Positions 47,934 to 55,233 of a stretch of DNA of 64,000 bases are shown here, in pieces. A model generated the notes under the pieces. That model saw only the letters and a program-made list of their open reading frames with translations. It did not search any database and was not told where the DNA came from. Source of the stretch: Anaerolineaceae bacterium. GTDB taxonomy: Bacteria; Chloroflexota; Anaerolineae; Anaerolineales; Villigracilaceae. How positions within the stretch are numbered: the stretch's first letter is position 1; each line of letters begins with the position of its first letter. Location: assembly GCA_009772985.1 (NCBI GenBank), contig WOUS01000010.1:1-64000 (forward strand). The letters are read 5' to 3'. The translations under genes were made by a program, and so were the position numbers.

Positions 47934-47997
47934 GTTACTATTGTAGCAGAAATGGCGATAAGCCAAGGCCGCCAGTTCCGCTTATCGGCTTTTGTTG

Positions 47998-48003
47998 TAT
48001 AAT
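47998..48003 (+). promoter_or_regulatory. -10 promoter element of the DUF4258/YgiT pair
   Basis: A consensus TATAAT 16 bases before a GAGGAAA ribosome site. No clear -35 element is seen. Confidence 0.55.
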
Positions 48004-48018
48004 CTTGTGAGGAAACTC

Positions 48019-48333
48019 ATGAACATACAACTGCTCGTTTCTGCAATTCACCAGAAGCGGATTCGCATCACCGATCATGCGGATGAGGAAGCCCAGACCG
48101 ACAAGTTGACTGTTGACGAAATCTTCTTCAGTGTATTGCAGGGCAGAATCATTGAGGATTACCCCACTGATAAGCCGTTTCCGAGCTGTCTGGTTTATGG
48201 CGATAGTTTCCACGGCGAGCCCATTCACAGTGTTTGGGCTTACAATCGAGCGACACAATGGGCTGTGCTGATTACCGTTTACCGTCCCGACCCGGAACGC
48301 TGGATCAACTGGCGAGAAAGGAAAGTAAAATGA
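48019..48333 (+). CDS. DUF4258 protein (toxin-like)
   Basis: A 104-residue protein of the DUF4258 type: RITDHADEEAQTDKLTVDEIFFSVLQGRIIEDYPTDKPFPSCLVYG then IHSVWAYNRATQWAVLITVYRPDPERW. The family is structurally related to RelE/BECR-like toxins. The next gene, with a YgiT-type zinc finger, overlaps its stop, matching the common toxin-antitoxin gene order. Toxicity is inferred. A GAGGAAA box precedes the ATG. Confidence 0.85.
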   Translation: MNIQLLVSAIHQKRIRITDHADEEAQTDKLTVDEIFFSVLQGRIIEDYPTDKPFPSCLVYGDSFHGEPIHSVWAYNRATQWAVLITVYRPDPERWINWRERKVK

Positions 48334-48575
48334 AACCCTTTGAAAAATGCCCCATCTGCGGCGGAGAGTTGATCGAAAAGGAAGTGGAAAAACTGCTCAA
48401 AGGCGGTGTGAATACTGCTGTCATCAAAGTACATGCTGAGGTCTGTTTGAAATGCGGTGAACGCCTGTATTCGGAAGAAACCGTGCGCCGCTTCGAACAA
48501 ATTCGCCGCAAGCTGGAGAAAAAAGATATCGCCGATTTCCAATTGATGGGACAGGCATATCAAGTAGCAAGGTAG
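48330..48575 (+). CDS. YgiT-type zinc-finger protein (antitoxin-like)
   Basis: An 81-residue protein with two CxxC pairs (CPICGG at 7-12 and CLKCGE near 39-44), like the zinc-binding N-terminus of MqsA, followed by a helical tail (RRFEQIRRKLEKK). Its ATG overlaps the stop of the DUF4258 gene, so the two are translationally coupled. It lacks a full helix-turn-helix DNA-binding domain. Confidence 0.85.
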   Translation: MKPFEKCPICGGELIEKEVEKLLKGGVNTAVIKVHAEVCLKCGERLYSEETVRRFEQIRRKLEKKDIADFQLMGQAYQVAR

Positions 48576-48599
48576 CCAGAGAAGAATTCAACAGGCGAA

Positions 48600-48797
48600 A
48601 TGCGCGCCGAGTATCGTTTTGATTACAGCAGATCGCGCCCCAACCGCTTCGCAGACCAGGCAGGCGAAACGCCATTGGTGGTTGTCCTGGATCCGGATGT
48701 GGCAGAAATATTCACCACCCCCGAAGCTGTGAACAAAGCCTTGCGCGCGCTCATTACGGCCATGCCGGAGGATATCAAACGGAAGGTTCCGGCATAA
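48600..48797 (+). CDS. Small antitoxin-like hypothetical protein, 65 aa
   Basis: MRAEYRFDYSRSRPNRFADQ followed by VVVLDPDVAEIFTTPEAVNKALRALI, a layout seen in small CopG-like or BrnA-like proteins that start with a YDFS-type stretch. It lies 25 bases after the YgiT gene and may belong with it. No partner toxin is seen downstream. Assignment is tentative. Confidence 0.55.
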   Translation: MRAEYRFDYSRSRPNRFADQAGETPLVVVLDPDVAEIFTTPEAVNKALRALITAMPEDIKRKVPA

Positions 48798-48861
48798 AAT
48801 TCGGGCGGTGCATCACCATATTCTTCCAATCACACAAAATCGTACCCAAAGATATTGATGT

Positions 48862-48896
48862 AAAAAAGCCCGAGGCTGGAAAACCGTTCCAGCCCC
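48862..48896 (-). terminator. Terminator of plsY
   Basis: On the minus strand a stem (CGGGGCTGGAA with TTCCAGCCTCG) is followed by GGC and six T. Confidence 0.8.
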
Positions 48897-48930
48897 GGTC
48901 ACAGGTAAATGGTCCGGAAAGAACCGGAAG

Positions 48931-49545
48931 TTAATCCCCTTTCTGCGGTTTTTTCTCCCGGTCCAGCCAGAGTTCCCGATACTTGCGGTTCCAGTCTATC
49001 AGGAATCGGAAGGCAATCACCACGCCCACCGCGGCCCCGATCCAGAGCACCGGGCCGCGCAAGCCGGCCAGCCATAACAAAGGGGCGAACAGGATCCCGG
49101 TAATCACGCTGGCGCGTGCACTGTGACGGAGGAGCAGGGTCAACAAGCCCAGCATGGCGTAGACGATGAGGATGGCAACCGGAGCGGCGGCCATCATGCT
49201 TCCATTGGCGGTGGCCAGGCCCATCCCGCCGCGAAAACCGGCGAACAGAGGAAAGCAATGCCCGATGACCGCCAGCGCGGCCGTCAGCGGGGCGATCCAT
49301 CCAACCGGCGCGTAATGGAGCGCCAGCCAGGTGGGACCGAAGCCCTTGGCGACATCCAGGATGAAAACCAGCGCGCCGGGCAGGAATCCCGCCTGACGGA
49401 TGGTGTTGGTGGTGGTGGCGTGACCGGAACCGGCGTCGCGCACGTCCACGCCCTTGACGAGGCGCGTGATCCAGATGGCGAACGGCAGGGAACCGGAGAG
49501 ATACCCCAACAGGCCGAAACCGATGGCGCATAAAAGTGTCTGCAT
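48931..49545 (-). CDS. plsY: Glycerol-3-phosphate acyltransferase PlsY
   Basis: A 204-residue membrane enzyme that moves an acyl group from acyl-phosphate to glycerol-3-phosphate. Family motifs: YLSGSLPFA at the N-terminus, DAGSGHATTTNTIR, and IGHCFPLFAGFRGGMGLAT. About six membrane helices. In standard PlsY the first loop reads GSGNxGATN; here it is GSGHATTTN, a variant seen in some divergent copies. The window also holds two PlsC genes, so several steps of phosphatidic-acid synthesis lie close together. Confidence 0.9.
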   Translation of the reverse strand: MQTLLCAIGFGLLGYLSGSLPFAIWITRLVKGVDVRDAGSGHATTTNTIRQAGFLPGALVFILDVAKGFGPTWLALHYAPVGWIAPLTAALAVIGHCFPLFAGFRGGMGLATANGSMMAAAPVAILIVYAMLGLLTLLLRHSARASVITGILFAPLLWLAGLRGPVLWIGAAVGVVIAFRFLIDWNRKYRELWLDREKKPQKGD

Positions 49546-49561
49546 ACCCCAATCATATCAA

Positions 49562-49601
49562 AAAATTGGAGTGTGGGCTTGTACATCCGCACTCCAATTT
49601 T
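49562..49601. terminator. Bidirectional terminator
   Basis: A 12-bp perfect inverted repeat (AAAATTGGAGTG and complement) with T runs at both sides; closes the MBL-fold gene. Confidence 0.85.
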
Positions 49602-49622
49602 AATTCCTGCTTTATTCCCATC

Positions 49623-50336
49623 TCACAGGCGCTGGTAGGCCGGCGCCAAAGTGAGACCCTCTGCCAGTTTAATCAGCCTGGCCAATCCATCCATTTCCAC
49701 GGCCCCATGCCCCGAGCAGACAATCCGGGCCTTGAGCGCCAATTGCTTAAGCACGGACGCGTCCGCCTTTTCCTGGTCCCATGTGACGGACCCGTGCGAG
49801 CCGACCAGCCGATCTTTCACGGATAAGATCGAATCGCCGGAAAACAGGACCCCCACGGATGGCGCGAAGAACGATAGATGGCCCGGCGTATGGCCTTTGG
49901 TATCCACCACAAACAGTCCACCCAAAACCGGCAGCACCTGGCCATCGGATAAATGTTCGTCCACGTGGGCGGGGGATATCCTTCCCAGGCGTTCCGCCAG
50001 CGCGAAGACCGGTTTGAGGAAGATATTGTCGGTTTTCAGCGAGCGTGGGAACTGGCCGGTTGCCACCGCCCTGGCTTCGAACAGGCTGGCATAGACGCGC
50101 GCGCCAGTCGCCTTTTTGAGCGCGGCCAGGCTGCCGGCATGATCGTAATCGGCATGGGTGAGAAGGATGCGGTTCAAATCCCTGCGCGCATACCCCGCCT
50201 GCTTGATATACCTGAGGATTTTATTCGCACTACCGGGAATACCAGTATCAATCAAAGTCAGCCCATCGGAGTCAACCAGTAAATAAGGATGGGCAGTAAC
50301 TCCGGGGATGATGTGTATATTCGCTGCGATTTTCAT
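49623..50336 (-). CDS. MBL-fold metallo-hydrolase
   Basis: A 237-residue metallo-beta-lactamase-fold hydrolase. Metal motif THADYDH near 66-72 (HxxxDH with Asp), GHTPGHLSFF near 143, SGDSIL near 160 and SGHG near 212. Substrate unknown; such proteins range from glyoxalase II to lactonases. The start at 50336 lies within a small TTTCGAAA palindrome and has no strong ribosome site. Confidence 0.88.
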   Translation of the reverse strand: MKIAANIHIIPGVTAHPYLLVDSDGLTLIDTGIPGSANKILRYIKQAGYARRDLNRILLTHADYDHAGSLAALKKATGARVYASLFEARAVATGQFPRSLKTDNIFLKPVFALAERLGRISPAHVDEHLSDGQVLPVLGGLFVVDTKGHTPGHLSFFAPSVGVLFSGDSILSVKDRLVGSHGSVTWDQEKADASVLKQLALKARIVCSGHGAVEMDGLARLIKLAEGLTLAPAYQRL

Positions 50337-50484
50337 TTCGAAATGACCAATGCTCCTTGCAGTATTTGGTGAAGACGGGCGATTGTACCCAAAAAGGCCA
50401 TGCACAGGCTTAAAGCCGCATAAGTGTATGGTTGACTCTTATGAAAGTTTCATATTCTGGAAACTGGAAAAGCAGATAACGAAA

Positions 50485-50519
50485 AGACCGAAGCGGGAAA
50501 ACTTCTCCAGCCTCGGTCT
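50485..50519 (-). terminator. Terminator of the PLP-enzyme gene
   Basis: On the minus strand AGACCGAGGC pairs with GCTTCGGTCT (one mismatch) and is followed by TTTC. Confidence 0.65.
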
Positions 50520-50552
50520 GCTGTTTACGGTCTATGGTCTATCGTCAAAGAT

Positions 50553-52019
50553 CTATCCCAATCCCACTTCCTTATTGAACTCCACGATCAACTCGTCAAT
50601 CTCGGCGGCCTGCTTCTGGACGCCGGTGAAGTAGTCGCGCTCGTTCCACATGGACTGGATCTCGGCGTAGGTCTTGCCCTGCTGTTCGACCCAGGTGAAG
50701 TATTTCAGGTTGTGGACGCGGCGGCGGTCTTCGTAGCGCAGCTCGAGCAGGTTATCGGTGGACTGTCCGTGCAGGTAGCGGGCGAAGTCGGCGGCAGCGT
50801 CTGTCTCGCTGTACTCGCCGAGCTCGGCATGCATTTCCTTCAGGCGGCTCTGGTAGAGTTCCATCGAGTCGGTCAGCACCGTGACCATAATGTCGTTCTC
50901 GTCCATCTCGTAGTATTTGGCGGCCTTGATGGCCGAGAGCACGTTCGAGATGCCGGAGAAGCCCAGCAGGTCCAGTTGCGCAACGACCGCCTCCGGCACG
51001 CCCTTCGCGGCCAGATACTTACGGCCGGCGGGTTCGTTGAACAGGCGCGAGATGTTGACCACGGCTTGGTCGTCAATTGCCACGACCATGTCGGTGTTCT
51101 TTGAATTGTGGATCCAGGGCACGTGCTTGTCGCCGATGCCCTCGATGCGGTGCGCGCCGAATCCGTTTTCGAGCAGGGTCGGACACTGCAAGGCTTCACT
51201 GGCAACGATGAGGCTGCCAGGGAAGACCTGCTTCATGTAATCGCCGCTGGCAATCGTGCCTGCGGACCCGGTGGCGGAGGCCATGCCCCGGTACACGCCC
51301 TTCGGACCGGCAGCCTGTTTCACCACTTCTTCCATCGCATGGCCGGTAATTTCGTAGTGCCACAGGTAGTTGCCGAACTCTTCGAACTGGTTGAAGATCA
51401 TCAGGTCCTGGCCGGACTTGCGCAGTTCCCAGCACTTGTCGAAGATTTCCTTGACGTTCGATTCGGAGCCGGGAGTCTTGATCGTCTCCCCGGCGATCTT
51501 CTCCAGCCACTCGAAGCGTTCCTTGCTCATGCCTTCCGGCAGGATGGCGATGGACGTGCAGGCCAGCAGGGCCGAGTCGTACGCGCCGCCGCGGCAGTAA
51601 TTGCCCGTGGACGGCCAGACGGCCTTCTGCGTCGTCGGATCGAACTGACCGGTCACCAGCCGCGGCACGAGACAGCCGAACGCCGCCCCCACTTTGTGCG
51701 CGCCGGTGGGGAACCATTTGCCCACCAGCACGATGATGCGCGCCTTGACACCGGTCAGGCTGGGGGGCAGTTCGAGCCAGTTGACGCCGCCGAAGCCGCC
51801 GCCGTGCGATTTCGGCTCGTTCTTCCAGGTGATGCGGAACAGGTTGCGCGGGTCCACGTCCCACAGGCCGACATCCTTCAGCGACTCTTTCACTTTGGCC
51901 GGGATTTTGGCCGGGTCCTTCATTTGTGCAAAGGTGGGGATGACGATCTTTTGCTCGCGGGCCCGCTGAATGGCGCGGGCGCGGCGGTCTTTGTGAATGG
52001 TAAGGTCAATCGTGGTCAT
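50553..52019 (-). CDS. PLP-dependent beta-family enzyme (cysteine synthase / TrpB-like)
   Basis: A 488-residue fold-type II PLP enzyme. The PLP lysine lies in PTGAHKVGAAFG near 109, followed by a phosphate-binding region (SATGSAGTIASGDYMKQ). It resembles the group annotated as pyridoxal-5-phosphate-dependent protein beta subunit, longer than ordinary cysteine synthases (about 310). Reaction unknown; likely beta-elimination or replacement on an amino acid. The start has an operator-bearing promoter upstream, and its first 27 codons plus promoter are duplicated at 52421-52564. Confidence 0.85.
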   Translation of the reverse strand: MTTIDLTIHKDRRARAIQRAREQKIVIPTFAQMKDPAKIPAKVKESLKDVGLWDVDPRNLFRITWKNEPKSHGGGFGGVNWLELPPSLTGVKARIIVLVGKWFPTGAHKVGAAFGCLVPRLVTGQFDPTTQKAVWPSTGNYCRGGAYDSALLACTSIAILPEGMSKERFEWLEKIAGETIKTPGSESNVKEIFDKCWELRKSGQDLMIFNQFEEFGNYLWHYEITGHAMEEVVKQAAGPKGVYRGMASATGSAGTIASGDYMKQVFPGSLIVASEALQCPTLLENGFGAHRIEGIGDKHVPWIHNSKNTDMVVAIDDQAVVNISRLFNEPAGRKYLAAKGVPEAVVAQLDLLGFSGISNVLSAIKAAKYYEMDENDIMVTVLTDSMELYQSRLKEMHAELGEYSETDAAADFARYLHGQSTDNLLELRYEDRRRVHNLKYFTWVEQQGKTYAEIQSMWNERDYFTGVQKQAAEIDELIVEFNKEVGLG

Positions 52020-52046
52020 TTTTGGGAATACTCCTGAGGAAAAGAG

Positions 52047-52071
52047 AAGTTGTCTGACAACTTGGATTATA
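52047..52071 (-). promoter_or_regulatory. Promoter -10 with overlapping GntR-type operator
   Basis: On the minus strand TATAAT (52071-52066) is followed two bases later by the 17-bp palindrome AAGTTGTCAGACAACTT (52063-52047). TTGTC-N-GACAA is the pattern bound by FadR-like GntR regulators. It should control the PLP-enzyme gene. Confidence 0.7.
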
Positions 52072-52150
52072 CCCCAAGAAAGGGCGGGAATAAATGGCAA
52101 GCAAAGGGAAAGGCGAGGTATACTCCTGTTGCCCTGACGAGGAGCGATCC

Positions 52151-52363
52151 ATGCACATCAAATACTTCACCGATACCGATACTACGCTGGTGGAATTCTC
52201 CGAAAAGCCGCCTGTAGAGACGCGGGAGTTGAACGAAAATGTTTACATTGACCTGGATAGCGAGGGGCGCGTAGTTAGCCTGACCATCGAACATGCCCGC
52301 CAGGCGGCAAGTATGGAGGATTTCTCCTACCAGCGCATCCCTGCGCTTACGCCCGCCCTGTAA
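52151..52363 (+). CDS. DUF2283 protein
   Basis: A 70-residue protein of the DUF2283 family: MHIKYFTDTDTTLVEFSEKPPVETRELNENVYIDLDSEGRVVSLTIEHARQ. Function unknown; the family often sits near DUF4258 toxin-like genes. A GAGGAGC box lies seven bases before the ATG. It is divergent from the PLP-enzyme gene. Confidence 0.85.
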   Translation: MHIKYFTDTDTTLVEFSEKPPVETRELNENVYIDLDSEGRVVSLTIEHARQAASMEDFSYQRIPALTPAL

Positions 52364-52420
52364 ACCTTCACCCAATTGTGAAACGAGAGACCTCCGAGTT
52401 TTCCAAAAACCCGGAGGTCT

Positions 52421-52510
52421 TTATTTGGGGATGACGATTCTCTGCTCGCGGGCGCGCTGGATGGCGCGGAGGCGGCGGTCTTTATGGATGGTAAGGTCAA
52501 TTATGGTCAT
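52421..52510 (-). pseudogene. Duplicated 5' stub of the PLP-enzyme gene
   Basis: From an ATG at 52510, 29 codons read MTIIDLTIHKDRRLRAIQRA..., matching the first 29 residues of the PLP enzyme with few changes, then a stop follows. The upstream leader is also conserved. Only the gene start was copied or remains. Confidence 0.85.
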
Positions 52511-52540
52511 TTTTAGGAAACTCCTGAGAGGAAAAGGGGC

Positions 52541-52564
52541 AAGTTGTCTGACAACTTGATTATA
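52541..52564 (-). promoter_or_regulatory. Second copy of the promoter/operator
   Basis: The identical 17-bp palindrome (52541-52557) with the same TATAAT placement (52564-52559) as at 52047-52071, upstream of the stub. It could titrate the regulator. Confidence 0.7.
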
Positions 52565-52643
52565 TCGCAAAACAGAAAGGATGATGAACTTCGTGAGTCC
52601 ACCATCCTTTACCGAAAGTATTTTCATCAACTGATAGTGTTTT

Positions 52644-53651
52644 TTACGCAAGTAACTGCCGCGAAATGCTCATGGTAATTTGCCAAAACACATGAGCATC
52701 ATCTTCTACAAGATCAATATTCCGCGAGAATTGTTCATAAGGGTGAATAAGATTGCGATAATCTCTCAACACATCTGCAATATTACGCACTGATTCAGAT
52801 ACCCATTTTAGCTCATGCGCAACGGCAATATAATCTTGAAGATGCCATTTTTTCAAATCTTTCACTTTTTGTGTGTCTTGGTCAAAGGGAGCAGATCTTG
52901 AATTAAATACGATGTTCTTGTCCGGTTGCTGTTGCACTTTTGCAAATAACAGAGATTCCAACAGTCCCCCCATCATGACTGTAGCAGCAAGAGGGGCTCC
53001 CTTGCTCACGCAGAGTGAGCACTCGATCCATCGCTTACGTAGTATGAGTTGCATGCGAGGGTCGGAAATAAGTCTCGAAAAATCCGGGGGCTTGTCTGTA
53101 GAATCATGCTCTGGATCATTCACCACATAATTCTTTCCCTGTCTAGTTATTGCTTTTCCATCTTCCATCACATCGAGAATGGTCTTCGCCCCTATAAGCG
53201 CATTATACGGAGGTTTCCCTGCCAGCGGTAACCTTCCAGCCATTGAAACAATCAAATGCTTCAATTCATCTTGATTATATGGACCTTCTTGAACATTAAA
53301 AAAATGAATCTTTGATAGCACTTCCCTCAAGAACACGGTTTCTTTAACAACTTTTTCCCAGCATCGAGATGATTCCTCCGCAGATTTATTAATAGTTGAT
53401 GCGAGCTCTGCTCCAAATTCCGTCATATGATACATGCGATAGCTGCGCTCTCTAACTACTTCCAGCACCCCAATATTCTGGAGAAAGCCTACACAACCGG
53501 AAATCTGTCGCTGACTTAATTCTGCCATTTCACTTAATTCCAATACGCTAATAGCCCGGTTCTCTCTATTGCAAGCAGCGTCAAAACTCACGATTATTTT
53601 CTTCAATTGAGGGAATGCCGCATGTGGCAGAACAAACTTTTGAGTTCTCAT
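52644..53651 (-). CDS. Winged-helix protein with HEPN-like C-terminus (hypothetical)
   Basis: A 335-residue protein. Residues about 10-90 look like a winged-helix DNA-binding domain (ISVLELSEMAELSQRQISGCVGFLQNIGVLEVVRERSYRMY). The C-terminal third ends RDYRNLIHPYEQ, matching the R-x4-H pattern of HEPN-type nucleases that occur in abortive-infection and toxin systems. The sequence is clearly AT-rich relative to its neighbours, suggesting transfer. AAGGATGG precedes the ATG at 53651. Function is inferred from motifs only. Confidence 0.65.
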   Translation of the reverse strand: MRTQKFVLPHAAFPQLKKIIVSFDAACNRENRAISVLELSEMAELSQRQISGCVGFLQNIGVLEVVRERSYRMYHMTEFGAELASTINKSAEESSRCWEKVVKETVFLREVLSKIHFFNVQEGPYNQDELKHLIVSMAGRLPLAGKPPYNALIGAKTILDVMEDGKAITRQGKNYVVNDPEHDSTDKPPDFSRLISDPRMQLILRKRWIECSLCVSKGAPLAATVMMGGLLESLLFAKVQQQPDKNIVFNSRSAPFDQDTQKVKDLKKWHLQDYIAVAHELKWVSESVRNIADVLRDYRNLIHPYEQFSRNIDLVEDDAHVFWQITMSISRQLLA

Positions 53652-53924
53652 TCGGTTACCATCCTTGATACTATTCCTAAATCTAATGGGTAGAGTTACA
53701 CCCACGCCTCCACATCAAACGTCCCGGCAAAGGGGTCCGCGAAGCACACTCTCTCCAGAACCTGTCTATTGGATTTCTGCCAGGATTCTAGAACAACATG
53801 CCGACAAAGTCAATCGGAATCAGCTCTTGTTTCCTTCGCAAATTAGTTCTCTGCCTGCACAAATCTTTACAAAATCATAGGCTGTTTTTAATGCAATTCC
53901 TCCCCAACTGTTGTATCATAATAT

Positions 53925-54129
53925 CGTGGACCGCTTCTGGTCTGGAAAGGAGGTTGCCGTCGAAACGATGATCGCAATACTTCTGGGAGGAAAGACCGGG
54001 TGACGCAACCGGCAAAAGGCATCTCCACCCGCCTGCGCCAGACGCACCCGCGGTGAACGCGGACTTCCCCGCTCTCTCCTCGGCAAGCCGCACGACCCGG
54101 CGGATGGGTGCCCCCCATCCGCCTTTTTT
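53925..54129 (+). ncRNA. Probable free-standing structured RNA with terminator
   Basis: A gene-free 600-bp spacer (53652-54255) contains a GC-rich stretch that begins after a CATAAT-like -10 sequence near 53918 and ends at a perfect 10-bp terminator stem (GGCGGATGGG / CCCATCCGCC, 54099-54123) plus six T. No coding frame on the plus strand fits and the next genes face away, so this looks like a transcript of about 200 bases. A GGAGGAAAGACCGGGTGAC segment recalls a conserved RNase P block, but the rest and the length do not match. Identity unknown; the 5' end is a guess. Confidence 0.45.
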
Positions 54130-54255
54130 GTTGCAAGTACGCAAAATCCACGGGGTCAAACAACCTCGACTGCATCAAAAATAGAGCGGGATGCAATCCC
54201 GCTCTACTGCTTTAATCTTTCCTTCGTGTTTCTTCGTGTGCCTTCGTGGTGAAAA

Positions 54256-55137
54256 TTATTTCTTCACTGCTTGCGCGATCCCGGCAATGTGCCCCGGCGT
54301 GGACCCGCAGCACCCGCCCACCACGCGCGCCCCGGCCGCGGCGAACTTCTGCGCGAACTCGCCCATCTGCTCCGGCGTGACGTTGTAGACCGCATTGTTG
54401 TCCGCGTCCATCACCGGCATCCCGGCGTTCGGCTTGGCCCACAGCGGAAAGCCCGGCGCGGCCGCGGCATATTCCTTGATGATGGTCTCCATGTTCTCCA
54501 GCGTCGTCCCGCAGTTCGCGCCGATGGCCGCCACACCCAGCGGCTGGAAAGTCTTCACCACCTGCTCCGGCTTGACGCCCATCATCGTGCGCGTGCCGCG
54601 GTCGAAACTGAAGCTGACCACCACCGGCAAATCTCCGGCCTGGCGCGCGGCCTCGAGCGCGGCCTTCGCTTCGTCGAGCGAGAACTGCGTCTCGATGACC
54701 AGCACGTCCACCCCGGCCTCGGTCAGCGCGTTGGCCTGTTCGGCGTAGGCGGCGGTCACTTCCTCGACCGTCAGCGGGCCGTACGGTTTGAGCAGGCCGC
54801 CGACCGGCCCCATCGAACCGCCGACCAGGACCCCGGTCCGCGACGAAGCGGCCTTGCGCGCCAATTCCACGGCCTTGCGGTTCACCTCCGCCACACGGTC
54901 CGCGTACGGCGTGCCAGCCAGTCGCAGGCGCGTCCCGCCGAAGGTGCAGGTCAGGATCAGGTCCGAACCGGCCTCCACGAAGGACTGTTCCAGCGCCAGG
55001 ATTTTTTCGGGGAATTCAACGACCCAGGCTTCGGGGTGCATCCCGGCCGTCAGCCCGACCGATTGCAGGTTCGTGCCGGTCGCGCCGTCAGACACAAGGA
55101 TGCCCGCCTTGAGTTTTTCGAGGAACGCATTCACCAT
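54256..55137 (-). CDS. Homocysteine S-methyltransferase family protein
   Basis: A 293-residue protein with the zinc-thiolate layout of this family: a DGATGTNLQ start, GANCG near 205 and the Cys pair GGCCGSTP near 275. It resembles the N-terminal module of cobalamin-dependent methionine synthase, and stands alone here. It could methylate homocysteine or another thiol using a methyl-corrinoid from the nearby corrinoid protein. It is divergent from the corrinoid activator gene, with a 20-bp palindrome between the two. Confidence 0.88.
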   Translation of the reverse strand: MVNAFLEKLKAGILVSDGATGTNLQSVGLTAGMHPEAWVVEFPEKILALEQSFVEAGSDLILTCTFGGTRLRLAGTPYADRVAEVNRKAVELARKAASSRTGVLVGGSMGPVGGLLKPYGPLTVEEVTAAYAEQANALTEAGVDVLVIETQFSLDEAKAALEAARQAGDLPVVVSFSFDRGTRTMMGVKPEQVVKTFQPLGVAAIGANCGTTLENMETIIKEYAAAAPGFPLWAKPNAGMPVMDADNNAVYNVTPEQMGEFAQKFAAAGARVVGGCCGSTPGHIAGIAQAVKK

Positions 55138-55185
55138 GCTCTACTCCTTTGAAAATAATTCCGAAGTATACCACCCTCAGCGTTG

Positions 55186-55205
55186 GACAAGTCTATAGAC
55201 TTGTC
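55186..55205. promoter_or_regulatory. Operator-like 20-bp perfect palindrome
   Basis: GACAAGTCTATAGACTTGTC lies between the divergent methyltransferase and corrinoid-activator genes, 28 bases before the latter. Symmetry and place suggest a regulator site controlling the one-carbon cluster. Confidence 0.65.
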
Positions 55206-55233
55206 AACCGGGGCAGTCGGGTACAATAGGCGC

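Noticed and set aside
53975-54010. RNase P RNA, because of GGAGGAAAGACCGGGTGAC
   Set aside because: Only one conserved block partly fits, other universal blocks are missing and the distance to the terminator is far too short.
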